Assembly (NCBI RefSeq): GCF_000332475.2
Contig: NZ_AOGX02000015.1
Coordinates: 682,001 to 746,000 of the forward strand
Origin: Leptospira yanagawae serovar Saopaulo str. Sao Paulo = ATCC 700523
GTDB lineage: Bacteria; Spirochaetota; Leptospiria; Leptospirales; Leptospiraceae
DNA: 64,000 nt
Direction: 5' to 3'
A model generated the notes under the pieces. The model saw only the letters and a list, made by a program, of their open reading frames with translations. It did no database searches and had not been told where the DNA came from. Made by a program: the position numbers and the translations under genes. Below are positions 48,012 to 57,459 of the stretch, piece after piece (positions within the stretch are counted from its first letter, which is position 1; every line of letters starts with the position of its first letter).

Positions 48012-49868
48012 TTAGTCCCACTTAGCCAAAATTTCAATGATATCATTGCCAAATCGTTCCACTTTCGCAGGGCCAACACCTTTCGTGGCTTCCAGTTCGG
48101 ATAAGTTTTTGGGTTTTCGTTCCGCAATCCGTTTGAGAACAGGATTTTGGAACACCATAAACTTTTTCCATTTGAGTTGCCTTGCTTTACGATCGCGGTA
48201 ATTCATCAGTTCTCGTAAGATTTGCGAATGTAAGGTAGGAACTTTTTTTGGTTTCGTATTTTTACTTTCCACATCATTTGTGTTAGATGATGAGCCGAGT
48301 TTTACTTTGGTTTTGGAAAAATTGGGTAAATACAATTTAGGGTACTTTGCCCCCGCCACCAAAACTTTTTTTTCTTCCACCCATGTTTCTAATTTGGCAA
48401 CCACTGCTTCTTCTGGGATCCCTTCCAACTTTCCATGGAATGGATTACGTTCCATACGGTAACGTAGGACATCTTTGGTACGTTTGCCTACTAGGGTTTT
48501 TGCAATGATGTTTTTGCCAAAGACAGCAGGGTGTTCTTTCAAAAAGTTTTGGATGGTTTCTTCTTCCCAGTCGGAAAGTGGGTATTCCCGCTTTTCATTT
48601 TTTTTCTGGAGTTTTACTTTTTCTGATTCTAAAAACTTCGAACGGTTAACACTGACACCTGTCTCTGTGCAAATATCGCAGGTTCCACAGGGAGGAATGG
48701 TTTCCCCGAAATAGGAACAAAGTTGCACTTGCCTACAAACTTCATGGTTAGCATACTCTTTGATGTATTTGAGTAAAGTATCTCCACCTTTGAAGTTTGT
48801 CTCTTTTGACAACATAAACACTTGCGTGGCAACATCACCAGCTTTGTAAAATAATACACATTCAGATGGTAAGTTGTCTCGGCCTGCACGACCAGCCTCT
48901 TGGTAATATGCTTCGAGAGAGGCAGGGACTTGGTAATGCACCACCAAACGAACGTCAGGTTGGTCCATTCCCATCCCAAAAGCATTGGTGGCAACTAGGA
49001 TCGGTACTTTTCCTGAGGTATATGCGTTTTGAGTGCGTTCTCGGATTCCGTCTGTGCGTCCAGCATGGTATTTCCCAACGGAAAACCCAAAGTCTTTCAA
49101 AAGATCGTACACTTCGTCCGTTTTTTTTCGCGTGGCACAGTAAACAATGGCTCTTCCAGGAAACTTCCTGCCATCTTTCCATGGTTCCAGTAGTTCCATG
49201 AGTCTGTCTGCTTTGTCTCGTTCTTGGTTTGGGTATTCCACACTGAATTTGAGATTTGGTCGGAAAAAAGTGGAGAGCACCACTTTTGGCGAACGCATCC
49301 CAAGGGAGGCTTGGACATCTGTTTGTACTTTTTCAGTGGCTGTGGCAGTGAGTGCTAAGATAGGAAATTTTGGATTCGGATGCCGTTCTCGCAAAATATG
49401 GATTTGGCGGTATTCAGGCCTGAAATCATGACCCCATTGTGAGACACAATGGGCTTCATCCACAACAAGGGAAAATAAATCCATCTCACGAAAGATCCTT
49501 AAAAAACCATTTGATAATGCCCTTTCTGGGGAAACCAGTAAAACCCTTAGTTCCCCACGAACTGCTCTTGCGAGGATGGTCATTTGTTCCACTTCGTCTT
49601 GTGTGGAATTACAAAATGCAGCAGGGATTCCTTTGGAAAGTAAACTCTCTGTTTGGTCTTTCATAAGAGCAATGAGAGGTGATATAACAAGCGTTAGTTT
49701 TGTTTTTTGTATGGCCGCCGGTAGTTGGTAGATGAGAGACTTGCCGGCTCCAGTAGGTAAAATTGCAAGTGTGTCCTTGCCCAAAAGAACGGATTCAATT
49801 GCTTCCCTTTGTCCAAGGCGAAATTCTGAAAAACCGAATTTGGTTTTGAGTTCCGAAAGTAGATCCAA
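48012..49868 (-). CDS. recQ: ATP-dependent DNA helicase RecQ
   Basis: A 618-residue 3'-5' helicase. [13 protein letters not shown] precedes the Walker [15 protein letters not shown]; the DEAH box is [19 protein letters not shown], and motif VI is QEAGRAGRD. The RQC zinc site is [10 protein letters not shown] with CGTCDIC. A C-terminal HRDC domain ([31 protein letters not shown]) completes the family layout. The start is TTG at 49868, since no in-frame ATG lies nearby upstream. It is divergent from the MBOAT gene. Confidence 0.95.
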   Translation of the reverse strand: MDLLSELKTKFGFSEFRLGQREAIESVLLGKDTLAILPTGAGKSLIYQLPAAIQKTKLTLVISPLIALMKDQTESLLSKGIPAAFCNSTQDEVEQMTILARAVRGELRVLLVSPERALSNGFLRIFREMDLFSLVVDEAHCVSQWGHDFRPEYRQIHILRERHPNPKFPILALTATATEKVQTDVQASLGMRSPKVVLSTFFRPNLKFSVEYPNQERDKADRLMELLEPWKDGRKFPGRAIVYCATRKKTDEVYDLLKDFGFSVGKYHAGRTDGIRERTQNAYTSGKVPILVATNAFGMGMDQPDVRLVVHYQVPASLEAYYQEAGRAGRDNLPSECVLFYKAGDVATQVFMLSKETNFKGGDTLLKYIKEYANHEVCRQVQLCSYFGETIPPCGTCDICTETGVSVNRSKFLESEKVKLQKKNEKREYPLSDWEEETIQNFLKEHPAVFGKNIIAKTLVGKRTKDVLRYRMERNPFHGKLEGIPEEAVVAKLETWVEEKKVLVAGAKYPKLYLPNFSKTKVKLGSSSNTNDVESKNTKPKKVPTLHSQILRELMNYRDRKARQLKWKKFMVFQNPVLKRIAERKPKNLSELEATKGVGPAKVERFGNDIIEILAKWD

Positions 49869-49981
49869 GCTAACTATAAGATTTTTGGGAAACAGGAACG
49901 GGTCAATGATAAGATTCTCCCTTTTTGCCTCATTTTTGAATTTTACAGAATCTGCTAACCTTGAAATTGTAACGAAGACCG

Positions 49982-51538
49982 ATGCTTTTTAACACTTTTG
50001 TCTTTTTATTGTTCTTTCTTATCGTGTATTCGGTTTTCTTGTGTTTTGGTTGGTTTGCCAAAAAAGAGAAATGGGCTTACCGCGCGCAAAACCTTTGGTT
50101 ACTCTTTGCTTCCTATGTTTTTTACGGTTGGTGGGAATGGTTTTTTCTCTTCTTAATTCTCATTAGTACCACCATCGATTACGTCGCAGCCAATCTCATC
50201 GAATCTTCAAACCACCAAGGGCAAAGGAAACTTTACCTATCAGTTTCCATTTTTGCCAATTTGGGCCTTCTTTTCACCATGAAGTACTATGATTTTTTTG
50301 CTGTGAACCTCATTGATTCCTGGAACCAAATTGCCATTTGGCTTGGAGGGAGTGCTGCCACAGATTCGAGTACCTATCTTTTGAAAAACATAGTCCTTCC
50401 TGTTGGGATTAGTTTTTACACCTTCCAAACCATGTCGTATACGATTGATGTGTACAGAAAACAAATCCCTGCTGAAAAAGATTTTTTTGATTTTGCATTG
50501 TTTGTGAATTTTTTCCCACAACTGGTGGCAGGTCCGATCGAACGGGCACAAGATTTACTCCCTCAGCTAAAACAACCGAAGTTCCCAACATTGGATGGAG
50601 TCCAAAAGGGTTTGTACGATATCTTACTTGGATACTTTATGAAAGTCTATGTAGCTGACAATTTGGCTACGTATGTAGACCAGGTATTTTTTGCTGCCAA
50701 ATCCATATACACCCAAAATCCAGAGATCATCCACTCCATCGACGGCTCACAAGTGTTTGCTGGAGGATTTTTATTTTTAACTCAAATTTATTGTGACTTT
50801 GCTGGGTATTCTTTCATTGCACTTGGAATTTCTAGATTACTAGGGGTGACCCTCACAGTGAATTTTGAAACTCCAGAATTTTCGAAAACCCCCACAGAAT
50901 TTTGGAACCGTTGGCATGTAACATTGAATCGGTGGTTTCGCGATTATATTTATATCTCTCTTGGAGGGAGTAAGTATGGGAAATTTGCTCAATACCGAAA
51001 TTTATGTATCATCTTTTTTCTCTCTGGGCTTTGGCATGGAGCCAACTGGACATTCATTACTTGGGGATGTTTGCAAGGTGTCTACACTTTGATTTACCTT
51101 GTTGCCTTTTCCAAAAAGAAGGAAGATTTAGGTGATCAAACGATCGAAACTTCCCGAACCATTTCCACTACAGTTTCCCAAATTCTTACGGGAACGTTTA
51201 GCCGAGTTTTGGTATTCTCACTCGTTGCTTTTAGTGCCGTTGCATTTCGTTCCTATGATGCCAATATGATGTTTGTATACTTAAAAAAATTCTTAAGTGT
51301 TTGGACATGGGACCTTTCTCCCAATAGTAATGTGAAAAATATGTTTGGACTGTGGGAAGAATACTTTAAAATTTTTTTTCCACTCCTCATCATCGATGGC
51401 ATCACCTATTTCAAAAAAGAAAGGTATTGGATCTTTTTAACACATCCAATCATCCAAGCTTTTGTATTATCGTTTATGGCATTTCTCATCCTCACAAGAG
51501 GAGTTTTTGGAAAAGAGGTAATTTACTTTGCGTTCTAA
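49982..51538 (+). CDS. MBOAT-family O-acyltransferase (AlgI/DltB-like)
   Basis: A 518-residue polytopic membrane enzyme. The conserved core is [26 protein letters not shown], followed by the catalytic His in [30 protein letters not shown] is also typical. It transfers acyl groups across the membrane onto an extracytoplasmic acceptor such as a polysaccharide or lipid sugar. The next gene overlaps it by 11 nt and encodes the SGNH-like partner usual for AlgI-type systems. Confidence 0.93.
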   Translation: MLFNTFVFLLFFLIVYSVFLCFGWFAKKEKWAYRAQNLWLLFASYVFYGWWEWFFLFLILISTTIDYVAANLIESSNHQGQRKLYLSVSIFANLGLLFTMKYYDFFAVNLIDSWNQIAIWLGGSAATDSSTYLLKNIVLPVGISFYTFQTMSYTIDVYRKQIPAEKDFFDFALFVNFFPQLVAGPIERAQDLLPQLKQPKFPTLDGVQKGLYDILLGYFMKVYVADNLATYVDQVFFAAKSIYTQNPEIIHSIDGSQVFAGGFLFLTQIYCDFAGYSFIALGISRLLGVTLTVNFETPEFSKTPTEFWNRWHVTLNRWFRDYIYISLGGSKYGKFAQYRNLCIIFFLSGLWHGANWTFITWGCLQGVYTLIYLVAFSKKKEDLGDQTIETSRTISTTVSQILTGTFSRVLVFSLVAFSAVAFRSYDANMMFVYLKKFLSVWTWDLSPNSNVKNMFGLWEEYFKIFFPLLIIDGITYFKKERYWIFLTHPIIQAFVLSFMAFLILTRGVFGKEVIYFAF

Positions 51539-52805
51539 ATTCTTAGGCATTGGTTTGGCCCTTTTGTTTTTTTTGGTTTTGGAAATCACAGTTCGTGTGA
51601 CAGGAATCCATTATTTAGAACAACCTGAAATCTTTTTTGTAAACTTAAAGAAAAACTTTGTAGAATCTGGCAAAGGTGATGCCGACATCATCGTGTTAGG
51701 TGATTCTAGGTCCATGGCTCTTTCCGGTTATGCCAAAGATGAAAAAACAGAATACTCTGTTTACAACCATAGTTTGCCTGCCATGGGCCCAAGGTACTAC
51801 CGATTTTTTTTGGATAAATACCTAAAGAAAGGGAACAAAAAACCCAAAATGGTTCTCTTTGCCGCCTCGCCGAAGTTATACGCAACAGGTTATGGCCCAC
51901 CATTGTATGATCCAGATGCGAAAGTGGTATCAAACAATGAATCCATTTCTGCCTATATCAACCGACGATGGAACGAAGGGTTTGAAAAAAACTTTTTTCG
52001 AACTCCCACAAAATCGAATGTCATTAGTTACAGTGGCAAACAAGAAGACATGAACCAAATCCTTTGGGAATTCTTTGGCCACAGATACCTCCACCAATTT
52101 ACATTTTCGGAACTTTCTGAAAATTATTCTGGAGTGGAACGCCTTTTCATTTTATCAAAAGCAGCCCCGTTACTCTATGAATCCTATCGGTTTCATGGTG
52201 CTATCCGAAATGCGTTAAGCCTCTCCAATTGGAAGGTAGACAAACAATACAAAGAAAAATCCTTCTTTTGTGAATCCTGTGAAAACATCGAAGCAGGGCT
52301 TTGTAAACCATCCCCCTCCCAACTCGAAGACAATTTAACCATCGAAGACCAAATCAATCGTCATTTCGGTAAATATAATATTTCCAACCGATTGAAACCC
52401 GAACTAGTTGTTTTTTCCAAAGCCCTTGTGCAAAAAGAATTGGCAGAGGAACTCAAAAATCCAACCCCATTCATCTACCAAAAACCTGACTTTCAAGTAT
52501 TAAAAGACTTAATCGAATTCACTAAAAAAGAAGGAATCCCTTTTGGACTTGTGTACATGCCATGGTTGAAAGAAAGACAAGAAACCAAGGAATCACTTGC
52601 CCTTCTTTCTGATCTAAAAGAATTTTTTTCCCAAAATCCTGAGGCAAAACTCTTTTTCTTTCCTGAATCTTCCTACCCTTCCGAGCGATTTGTAGATAAT
52701 ATCCATTACGATTGCCGAGGAGAAAAACGGGTAAACGCCGAATTTCGGGAATTTGTGCTGCCACAAGTCTTTCGTTTTTTGTCATCTAAACAAAAATCCA
52801 ATTGA
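51528..52805 (+). CDS. DUF1574 (SGNH-like) protein, MBOAT partner
   Basis: A 425-residue protein with one N-terminal membrane anchor (GIGLALLFFLVLEITVRV) and an extracytoplasmic SGNH-hydrolase-like domain. The Ser-containing block is IIVLGDSRSMAL, and near the end VDNIHYDCRG supplies the Asp-His pair arrangement. DUF1574 proteins are abundant in Leptospira next to MBOAT genes. It likely completes acyl transfer to the final acceptor, as AlgX/AlgJ do for alginate. The start is TTG at 51528, overlapping the MBOAT gene. Confidence 0.8.
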   Translation: MRSKFLGIGLALLFFLVLEITVRVTGIHYLEQPEIFFVNLKKNFVESGKGDADIIVLGDSRSMALSGYAKDEKTEYSVYNHSLPAMGPRYYRFFLDKYLKKGNKKPKMVLFAASPKLYATGYGPPLYDPDAKVVSNNESISAYINRRWNEGFEKNFFRTPTKSNVISYSGKQEDMNQILWEFFGHRYLHQFTFSELSENYSGVERLFILSKAAPLLYESYRFHGAIRNALSLSNWKVDKQYKEKSFFCESCENIEAGLCKPSPSQLEDNLTIEDQINRHFGKYNISNRLKPELVVFSKALVQKELAEELKNPTPFIYQKPDFQVLKDLIEFTKKEGIPFGLVYMPWLKERQETKESLALLSDLKEFFSQNPEAKLFFFPESSYPSERFVDNIHYDCRGEKRVNAEFREFVLPQVFRFLSSKQKSN

Positions 52806-52864
52806 TTTCCGATTTCTAGTGTTGGAGAATGAGGCACTCCATTCGGATAAGAGGAAACCCAATC

Positions 52865-54571
52865 ATGTTTTCGTTACGAAACATATTTGTTTGTATTCTA
52901 TCTGCCTATCTCATCGGTTTACCGGTGTTTGCGCAGAACCGTTATGCGTTGTTCATAGGAACGAACTACAAAGGGAATAAGGCAAAAATCCCTGAGTTGA
53001 ATCTCTGTGAAGCCGATGCGAATTTTTTAAAAGAGAAAATCCAAAAAAAAGGAAACTTTAAGGATATCAAAGTTCTGTTAGGTTCCATGGTGACTCGTGA
53101 GAACGTGAAAAATGCAATCAGCCAACTTGGGAAAGTAGTTGGGAAAGAAGATTCTGTATTTTTGTACTTCTCTGGCCACGGGATGTACATGAAAGATGCG
53201 AAGGCAAAAAATGGAATGCGTAACTATCTCATCTGTTACGATCGCCCGCACATTTCGGATGAAGAACTCAATGAATTTTTAACGGAAATCAAATCACCCA
53301 AAACGGTTCTTGTGATGGACTGTTGTTATTCTGGTGGGATTGCCAAAAAGGGAAAAAACACACGTGGTGCCGCAGAGATCCCGATTGCCCAAGGCAATGA
53401 TGGGGTAGTCCGCCAAAATGCTGAGGATTATTTTTTCCAAGACAAGGCTGTGATTTCTTCTTCTGATGATGACCAAACTTCCATCGAAGTGGGTGGTACC
53501 ATCAACCATGGAATCTTCACTTACAATTTTGGGAATGCCTTAGAAAAAGCCGACCTCAACAAAGATAGCGTAGTCACCGCACTCGAAGCGTTTTTTGTGG
53601 CAAAAGAAGAAACGATTAAAATGGCACGTCAGTTCAGCCATGAACAGACCCCACAGGTTTCTGGAAATGCTGCTGGTATCTTTTTAACAGGATCACCCAC
53701 TCCGCAAACCCCTCCACCGAAACCTCCCAATGTAGTGGTGAACGTTCCCATCACTCCAGTGGAGACCACCACTCCAAACAACCAAACAACAACCACTCCG
53801 GTGTCACCAGAACCAGTACCGGCTCCAGCCAATGAAACGACGGTTGTCATCCCTCCTATCATCGAAGTGGAACCTCCTGCTCCTCCGTCTGTATCGACAG
53901 GGAACATCCTCATCCGCACTTCCATCATCAAAGACAAAACCTATGGGGGAGCGGCCACAAAGTCACCTTACGACCTCCTCAACAAACAAGGGAAACTGAA
54001 GTCGTCCCAACCGGAAGAAAAGGTGAGGGCGATCAAAGTCCTTGTGGATGACCAAGAATACAAGGCCCAAGTCACAACGGAAAAATCCAAAATTTGGGGC
54101 TCGATCACGCGGAATGGAACTTTAATCCCAGGTGATATTTACAATGTAAAAATTGACAATTTGCCTGCTGGGGTCCACCAAATCGAAGTTCGTGCCGACA
54201 ACTACCCGATTTACAAAACGGCAACGGCTGTGATTCCGAAACAAACCGTGACAGTCGATGCAATGAGTTCCATGGATGGATTTGGTGCGATCCGAGGCCG
54301 TGTGTTCTTCAAAACCTTGGACAACCCAATCGAAAAACACCCCATCTATATGCCAACGGTTGTGTCTACAAACCAAATCTTTAAAGTCACAACGGACAAA
54401 GATGGATACTTTTGGTTCACCAACCTAAAACCAGGTAAGTATGAAATCAGAGCTAGTTTTATGGAAGAAATGAAACTCGAAAACTCGGAGATCGTCGTGA
54501 AACCCGGCGAAGTGACGACGGTTGAGATCATCCTCAATAAAAAATTGAGTTATACCAAAACCAAATACTGA
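52865..54571 (+). CDS. Exported caspase-like (peptidase C14) protein with C-terminal carboxypeptidase-regulatory-like domain
   Basis: A 568-residue protein: signal peptide (residues 1-24, ending PVFAQ), a caspase/metacaspase fold (about 25-280) with the catalytic His in YFSGHGM and Cys in VMDCCYSGG, a Pro/Thr-rich linker (about 280-360), and a beta-rich C-terminal part with PEGA-like and CarboxypepD_reg-like segments (GVHQIEVRADNYP; VTTDKDGYFWFTNLKPGKYE). It is probably a periplasmic or surface Cys protease. The ATG at 52865 is chosen because GAGGAAA precedes it and it gives a clean signal. It lies 59 nt behind the DUF1574 gene and ends at a terminator. Confidence 0.88.
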   Translation: MFSLRNIFVCILSAYLIGLPVFAQNRYALFIGTNYKGNKAKIPELNLCEADANFLKEKIQKKGNFKDIKVLLGSMVTRENVKNAISQLGKVVGKEDSVFLYFSGHGMYMKDAKAKNGMRNYLICYDRPHISDEELNEFLTEIKSPKTVLVMDCCYSGGIAKKGKNTRGAAEIPIAQGNDGVVRQNAEDYFFQDKAVISSSDDDQTSIEVGGTINHGIFTYNFGNALEKADLNKDSVVTALEAFFVAKEETIKMARQFSHEQTPQVSGNAAGIFLTGSPTPQTPPPKPPNVVVNVPITPVETTTPNNQTTTTPVSPEPVPAPANETTVVIPPIIEVEPPAPPSVSTGNILIRTSIIKDKTYGGAATKSPYDLLNKQGKLKSSQPEEKVRAIKVLVDDQEYKAQVTTEKSKIWGSITRNGTLIPGDIYNVKIDNLPAGVHQIEVRADNYPIYKTATAVIPKQTVTVDAMSSMDGFGAIRGRVFFKTLDNPIEKHPIYMPTVVSTNQIFKVTTDKDGYFWFTNLKPGKYEIRASFMEEMKLENSEIVVKPGEVTTVEIILNKKLSYTKTKY

Positions 54572-54635
54572 CCAAAAGGTTTCTGTTCCGATCCACACCC
54601 AAAGAGAACTGGTTGGGTGATGGATTTAGAAAAGG

Positions 54636-54659
54636 CCCTCGTGAAGAGGGTTTTTTTTT
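54636..54659 (+). terminator. Rho-independent terminator of the caspase-like gene
   Basis: CCCTC (54636-54640), loop GTGAA, GAGGG (54646-54650), then a run of nine T. Confidence 0.9.
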
Positions 54660-54687
54660 GTCCTGATGTTTGCTGAATTCCTTTTTT

Positions 54688-54727
54688 ACGGCACTCAAAT
54701 GCAGTTTTATGCGAAAAAGAGTGCCGT
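54688..54727. repeat. 9-bp inverted repeat in the 54.6-55.0 kb intergenic region
   Basis: ACGGCACTC (54688-54696) and GAGTGCCGT (54719-54727) pair perfectly around a 22-nt loop. No T tract follows on either strand, so it is not a standard terminator. It could be an RNA structure or protein site. A 51-codon frame runs through it but lacks a ribosome site. Confidence 0.5.
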
Positions 54728-54815
54728 GATTCGCGAAGGGACTCTGTTTTCTGCACCGGAAACCAAGGGTTCTCACCTCAAAAACCGTGTCATACAGCCG
54801 AAAACAGGCCCAAAT

Positions 54816-54850
54816 GATTAATTTTAATCCAATAAAGATTAAAATTAATC
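54816..54850. promoter_or_regulatory. Paired operator-like repeats GATTAAnnTTAATC
   Basis: GATTAATTTTAATC (54816-54829) and GATTAAAATTAATC (54837-54850) are exact reverse complements 21 bp apart (start to start), and each is itself a palindrome with a 2-nt centre. Two dimers could bind on the same face of the helix. They lie about 150-180 bp upstream of the exported protein gene at 54999. Confidence 0.6.
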
Positions 54851-54908
54851 CAAAATGAAAGAAATTTCTTGTTTTTGGTCGAAAACGAAGTTTTTTTCCT
54901 CTTTTTAC

Positions 54909-54963
54909 GATTGAATTTAATCCCCTTTTTTAGAACTCTATAGTCATATAAGAAAAAGGGGAT
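54909..54963 (+). promoter_or_regulatory. Third operator-like copy and long inverted repeat around a candidate -10
   Basis: GATTGAATTTAATC (54909-54922) is a degenerate copy of the upstream pair. ATCCCCTTTTT (54920-54930) and AAAAAGGGGAT (54953-54963) are a perfect 11-bp inverted repeat. Its 22-nt loop holds TATAGT (54939-54944), a plausible -10. No good -35 is visible at 17 bp, which would suit an activated promoter. The ribosome site GAGAGGAT precedes ATG 54999. Confidence 0.5.
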
Positions 54964-54998
54964 CGGAAAAAGAGGTTCCCAGATCTAGAGAGGATCAC

Positions 54999-55364
54999 AT
55001 GAAAACAACAAAAATAATCGCAACAGGGATCTTGGCAATGGGACTTGCAACTGCAAACCTACATGCTTTGGACACAAACGAGAGATTAGAGCTTTTGGAA
55101 ACTGCTATGATTGAGCAAGCTAGCACTCCAGCGCAAAAGTCTGCTGTTTCTGAATACCTAGCGAACGTTGCCAAAGAAAAAACAGAGTTGGCTCAAGCAC
55201 TCCGTGAGAGAGCTGGGGCACCTCGTGGTGGTAAAATTCTTAGCCAAATGAACGAGAAGAAGGAACTCCTTCGCCGTGCAGATGCTCTTGAAAAAGAAGC
55301 TAAGAAATACAAAAACGTGTCTATGGACCTTCGCACAGATTCCAAGCAAGTAGCACAAAACTAA
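54999..55364 (+). CDS. Small exported helical protein, 121 residues, unknown function
   Basis: Signal peptide at residues 1-24 (ending NLHALD). The mature part is about 97 residues, predicted almost wholly helical and rich in Ala, Glu, Lys and Leu, with heptad-like stretches (LDTNERLELLETAMIEQ; MNEKKELLRRADALEKEAKK) and no Cys. It may be a periplasmic coiled-coil or bundle protein. I do not recognise a family. It stands alone between an unusually complex 427-bp upstream region and a strong terminator, so its expression is probably tightly controlled. Confidence 0.85.
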   Translation: MKTTKIIATGILAMGLATANLHALDTNERLELLETAMIEQASTPAQKSAVSEYLANVAKEKTELAQALRERAGAPRGGKILSQMNEKKELLRRADALEKEAKKYKNVSMDLRTDSKQVAQN

Positions 55365-55367
55365 GCC

Positions 55368-55386
55368 ACTCAAATTCAATTTGAGT
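55368..55386. repeat. 19-nt perfect palindrome after the exported-protein gene
   Basis: ACTCAAATT-C-AATTTGAGT starts 3 nt after the stop codon and lies just before the terminator. It could be a first terminator hairpin, an mRNA-end stabiliser or a protein site. Confidence 0.5.
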
Positions 55387-55395
55387 TTAGCGAGA

Positions 55396-55422
55396 AAGGT
55401 CAGGTTCGCCTGGCCTTTTTTT
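55396..55422 (+). terminator. Rho-independent terminator of the exported-protein gene
   Basis: AAGGTCAGG (55396-55404), tetraloop TTCG, CCTGGCCTT (55409-55417) form a 9-bp stem with one G-T pair, followed by T residues. Confidence 0.9.
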
Positions 55423-55442
55423 ATGCCCTTTTGATAAATGCT

Positions 55443-55471
55443 TTCCAAACAACCTAACTATGTGACATAAT
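55443..55471 (+). promoter_or_regulatory. Candidate ftsQ promoter with TATGTGACATA palindrome
   Basis: The palindrome TATGT-G-ACATA is at 55459-55469. CATAAT (55466-55471) matches the -10 consensus in 5 of 6 positions, with TTCCAA (55443-55448) 17 bp upstream as a weak -35. The predicted transcription start falls on or next to the ATG at 55478, and no ribosome site is present, so the mRNA may be leaderless. Confidence 0.45.
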
Positions 55472-55477
55472 CAATAT

Positions 55478-56209
55478 ATGGTTGACACCCCCCAAGAAAT
55501 CAAAGAAAAACGATTTGGGCGTGTGGTACCGATCCTTTTAGTCCTTTCCGGGCTTTTGGCTCTCGGATTACTCTTCCGTTGGGGAAGGCCAGTGAAACCT
55601 GTGGAACGTTTGCAGTGGGAAGGTTTACAATACCTGACTCCACCAGATGTTTTGACATTTATCGGTGCGGATGGTTTATCACCAAACACGAATGAGTGGA
55701 AGGATTGGGAAAAAAAAATTTCCAATCACCCAAGGATCAAAAAAGTTCGAATCACAAGAGATCCAGATGGATTTTTATTGATTCATATAGAGGAGAAAGT
55801 CGCAGAATTTGTCATACATGTAGGTAGTTCTCTTTATGAAGTGGATGAAACATTAGAAATTTTATCCAAAGACGCAGTTTTGAATACTCACTTAATCGTG
55901 ATTAGTGGACCGTTTTCAATTGGGGAACAAAAACTGGAAGGCAGACAAATTTTTGATGTCACCAAAGAAATGCGATATGCCCTTTCCCTTTACCCAGCAC
56001 TTTCCACAAGAATTTCTGAACTTGTCGCAGAACGTGACGGTAATTATACTATGTACTTAAAATCACCAAAACCCATGAAAGTGTTTTTGGGTGATAAATT
56101 AGAACTCAATTTATTTCGTAAATTATACGCCTCACTTGCGTATATGGAAGCAGAGTCCATCAAAGCCGTTTCTATTGATTTAAGGGGAGAAGACGCAGTT
56201 TACCATTAA
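55478..56209 (+). CDS. ftsQ: Cell division protein FtsQ (DivIB)
   Basis: A 243-residue bitopic protein: short cytosolic N-terminus, one helix (about residues 18-34, [18 protein letters not shown]), then a POTRA-like domain ([46 protein letters not shown]) and the FtsQ beta domain. It links early and late divisome parts in the periplasm. It is directly followed by ftsA and ftsZ, which supports the call. No ribosome site precedes its ATG. Confidence 0.88.
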   Translation: MVDTPQEIKEKRFGRVVPILLVLSGLLALGLLFRWGRPVKPVERLQWEGLQYLTPPDVLTFIGADGLSPNTNEWKDWEKKISNHPRIKKVRITRDPDGFLLIHIEEKVAEFVIHVGSSLYEVDETLEILSKDAVLNTHLIVISGPFSIGEQKLEGRQIFDVTKEMRYALSLYPALSTRISELVAERDGNYTMYLKSPKPMKVFLGDKLELNLFRKLYASLAYMEAESIKAVSIDLRGEDAVYH

Positions 56210-56210
56210 T

Positions 56211-57449
56211 ATGATCGAAGATGATTCCCCCATCATAACGGCATTGGATTTAGGTTCTTCCCTTATCAAGGTTGTCATTGGACGACTGATGGGTGATCAT
56301 GAAATCGAAATTATTGGAACAGGTGTTTATCCATCTTCAGGAATTAAAAATGGTTCCATCGTCAATATAGAAACCACTACCAAGTCCATTATAGAAGCGT
56401 TTGGTGATGCCGAACTCATGGCTGGCCAGGAGATCACATCTGTTGTTGTGAATGTTTCTGGTAAATCGGTTCATGGGTTTAATGAAAAGGGAATCATCGC
56501 TGTTACCAACCGCGAACGGATCGTTTCTGAAATGGATATCATGCGTGTGGTGGAAGCAGCCCAAGCTGTACACGTTCCGAATGACCAACAAGTTATCCAC
56601 GTCCTTACCAAAGAATTCAAAGTGGATGACCAAGTGAATATCAAAGATCCAATTGGGATGACAGGTGTTCGTTTAGAAGCAGAAGTACACATTGTATCTT
56701 GTGGCAATACAGCTTTGAATAATATTGATCGTTGTGTGGAACAAGCAGGCCTTTTGCAAATGGATAAGGTGTTATCCAGTCTTGCTTCTTCTGAAGCAAT
56801 TTTAACAGCGGGAGAAAAGGACTTAGGGACTGCTGTCATTGATATCGGAGCCGGCATTTGTGATATCATCATTTACGTAGATGGGGGAATTGCTTTTTCC
56901 TCCGTGGTTCCTTTTGGTGGGTTCCATATCACAAGTGATATTTCCATTGGTCTGAAAACCACTGTGGAAACTGCGGAAGTCATCAAAAAACGATACGGCC
57001 ATACAAGAATTGATATGGTAGATCCAACTGAAAAGTTTGAGATCCCATCCATTTCCGGTAGGCCAGCCAGGTCAGTGTTTCGCCAAGAACTTGTGGAAAT
57101 TTTAGAACCAAGGGTTCGAGAAATTTTAGAGATGATTGACCATGAACTGATTCGATCAGGGTATAAGTCAAGTTTGGCGGGGGGAGTTATCTTAACAGGG
57201 GGAACTTCCTTATTACAAGGCATTGAAGCGACTGCCGAAGAAGTACTGCGTTTGTCAGTGGGTCGTGCAAAACCTGCGGGGCTTAGTGGCCTTGTGGAAC
57301 GAATTGCAAGTCCTGAATACGCAACAGCTGTTGGTCTTATCAAATACAGTTCCAAAATACAAAATTTAGAACAAAGAAACATGCATTCCGTATCGGACGG
57401 AGAAGGATGGATGAAGAAGGTTCGTCGTTGGATGGAGAATAATCTCTAA
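56211..57449 (+). CDS. ftsA: Cell division protein FtsA
   Basis: A 412-residue actin-like ATPase that anchors FtsZ to the membrane. [16 protein letters not shown] is the phosphate-1 loop, [17 protein letters not shown] the phosphate-2 loop and [13 protein letters not shown] the adenosine motif. The 1C domain lies between. The C-terminus ends in an amphipathic helix ([14 protein letters not shown]), the membrane-targeting sequence. It starts 1 nt after the ftsQ stop. Confidence 0.96.
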   Translation: MIEDDSPIITALDLGSSLIKVVIGRLMGDHEIEIIGTGVYPSSGIKNGSIVNIETTTKSIIEAFGDAELMAGQEITSVVVNVSGKSVHGFNEKGIIAVTNRERIVSEMDIMRVVEAAQAVHVPNDQQVIHVLTKEFKVDDQVNIKDPIGMTGVRLEAEVHIVSCGNTALNNIDRCVEQAGLLQMDKVLSSLASSEAILTAGEKDLGTAVIDIGAGICDIIIYVDGGIAFSSVVPFGGFHITSDISIGLKTTVETAEVIKKRYGHTRIDMVDPTEKFEIPSISGRPARSVFRQELVEILEPRVREILEMIDHELIRSGYKSSLAGGVILTGGTSLLQGIEATAEEVLRLSVGRAKPAGLSGLVERIASPEYATAVGLIKYSSKIQNLEQRNMHSVSDGEGWMKKVRRWMENNL

Positions 57450-57459
57450 GGAAAAATGA

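Noticed and set aside
54666..54821. A 51-codon plus-strand frame in the structured intergenic region
   Set aside because: It has no ribosome site, starts right behind a terminator, spans an inverted repeat and ends inside the first operator-like repeat. No recognisable protein feature supports it.
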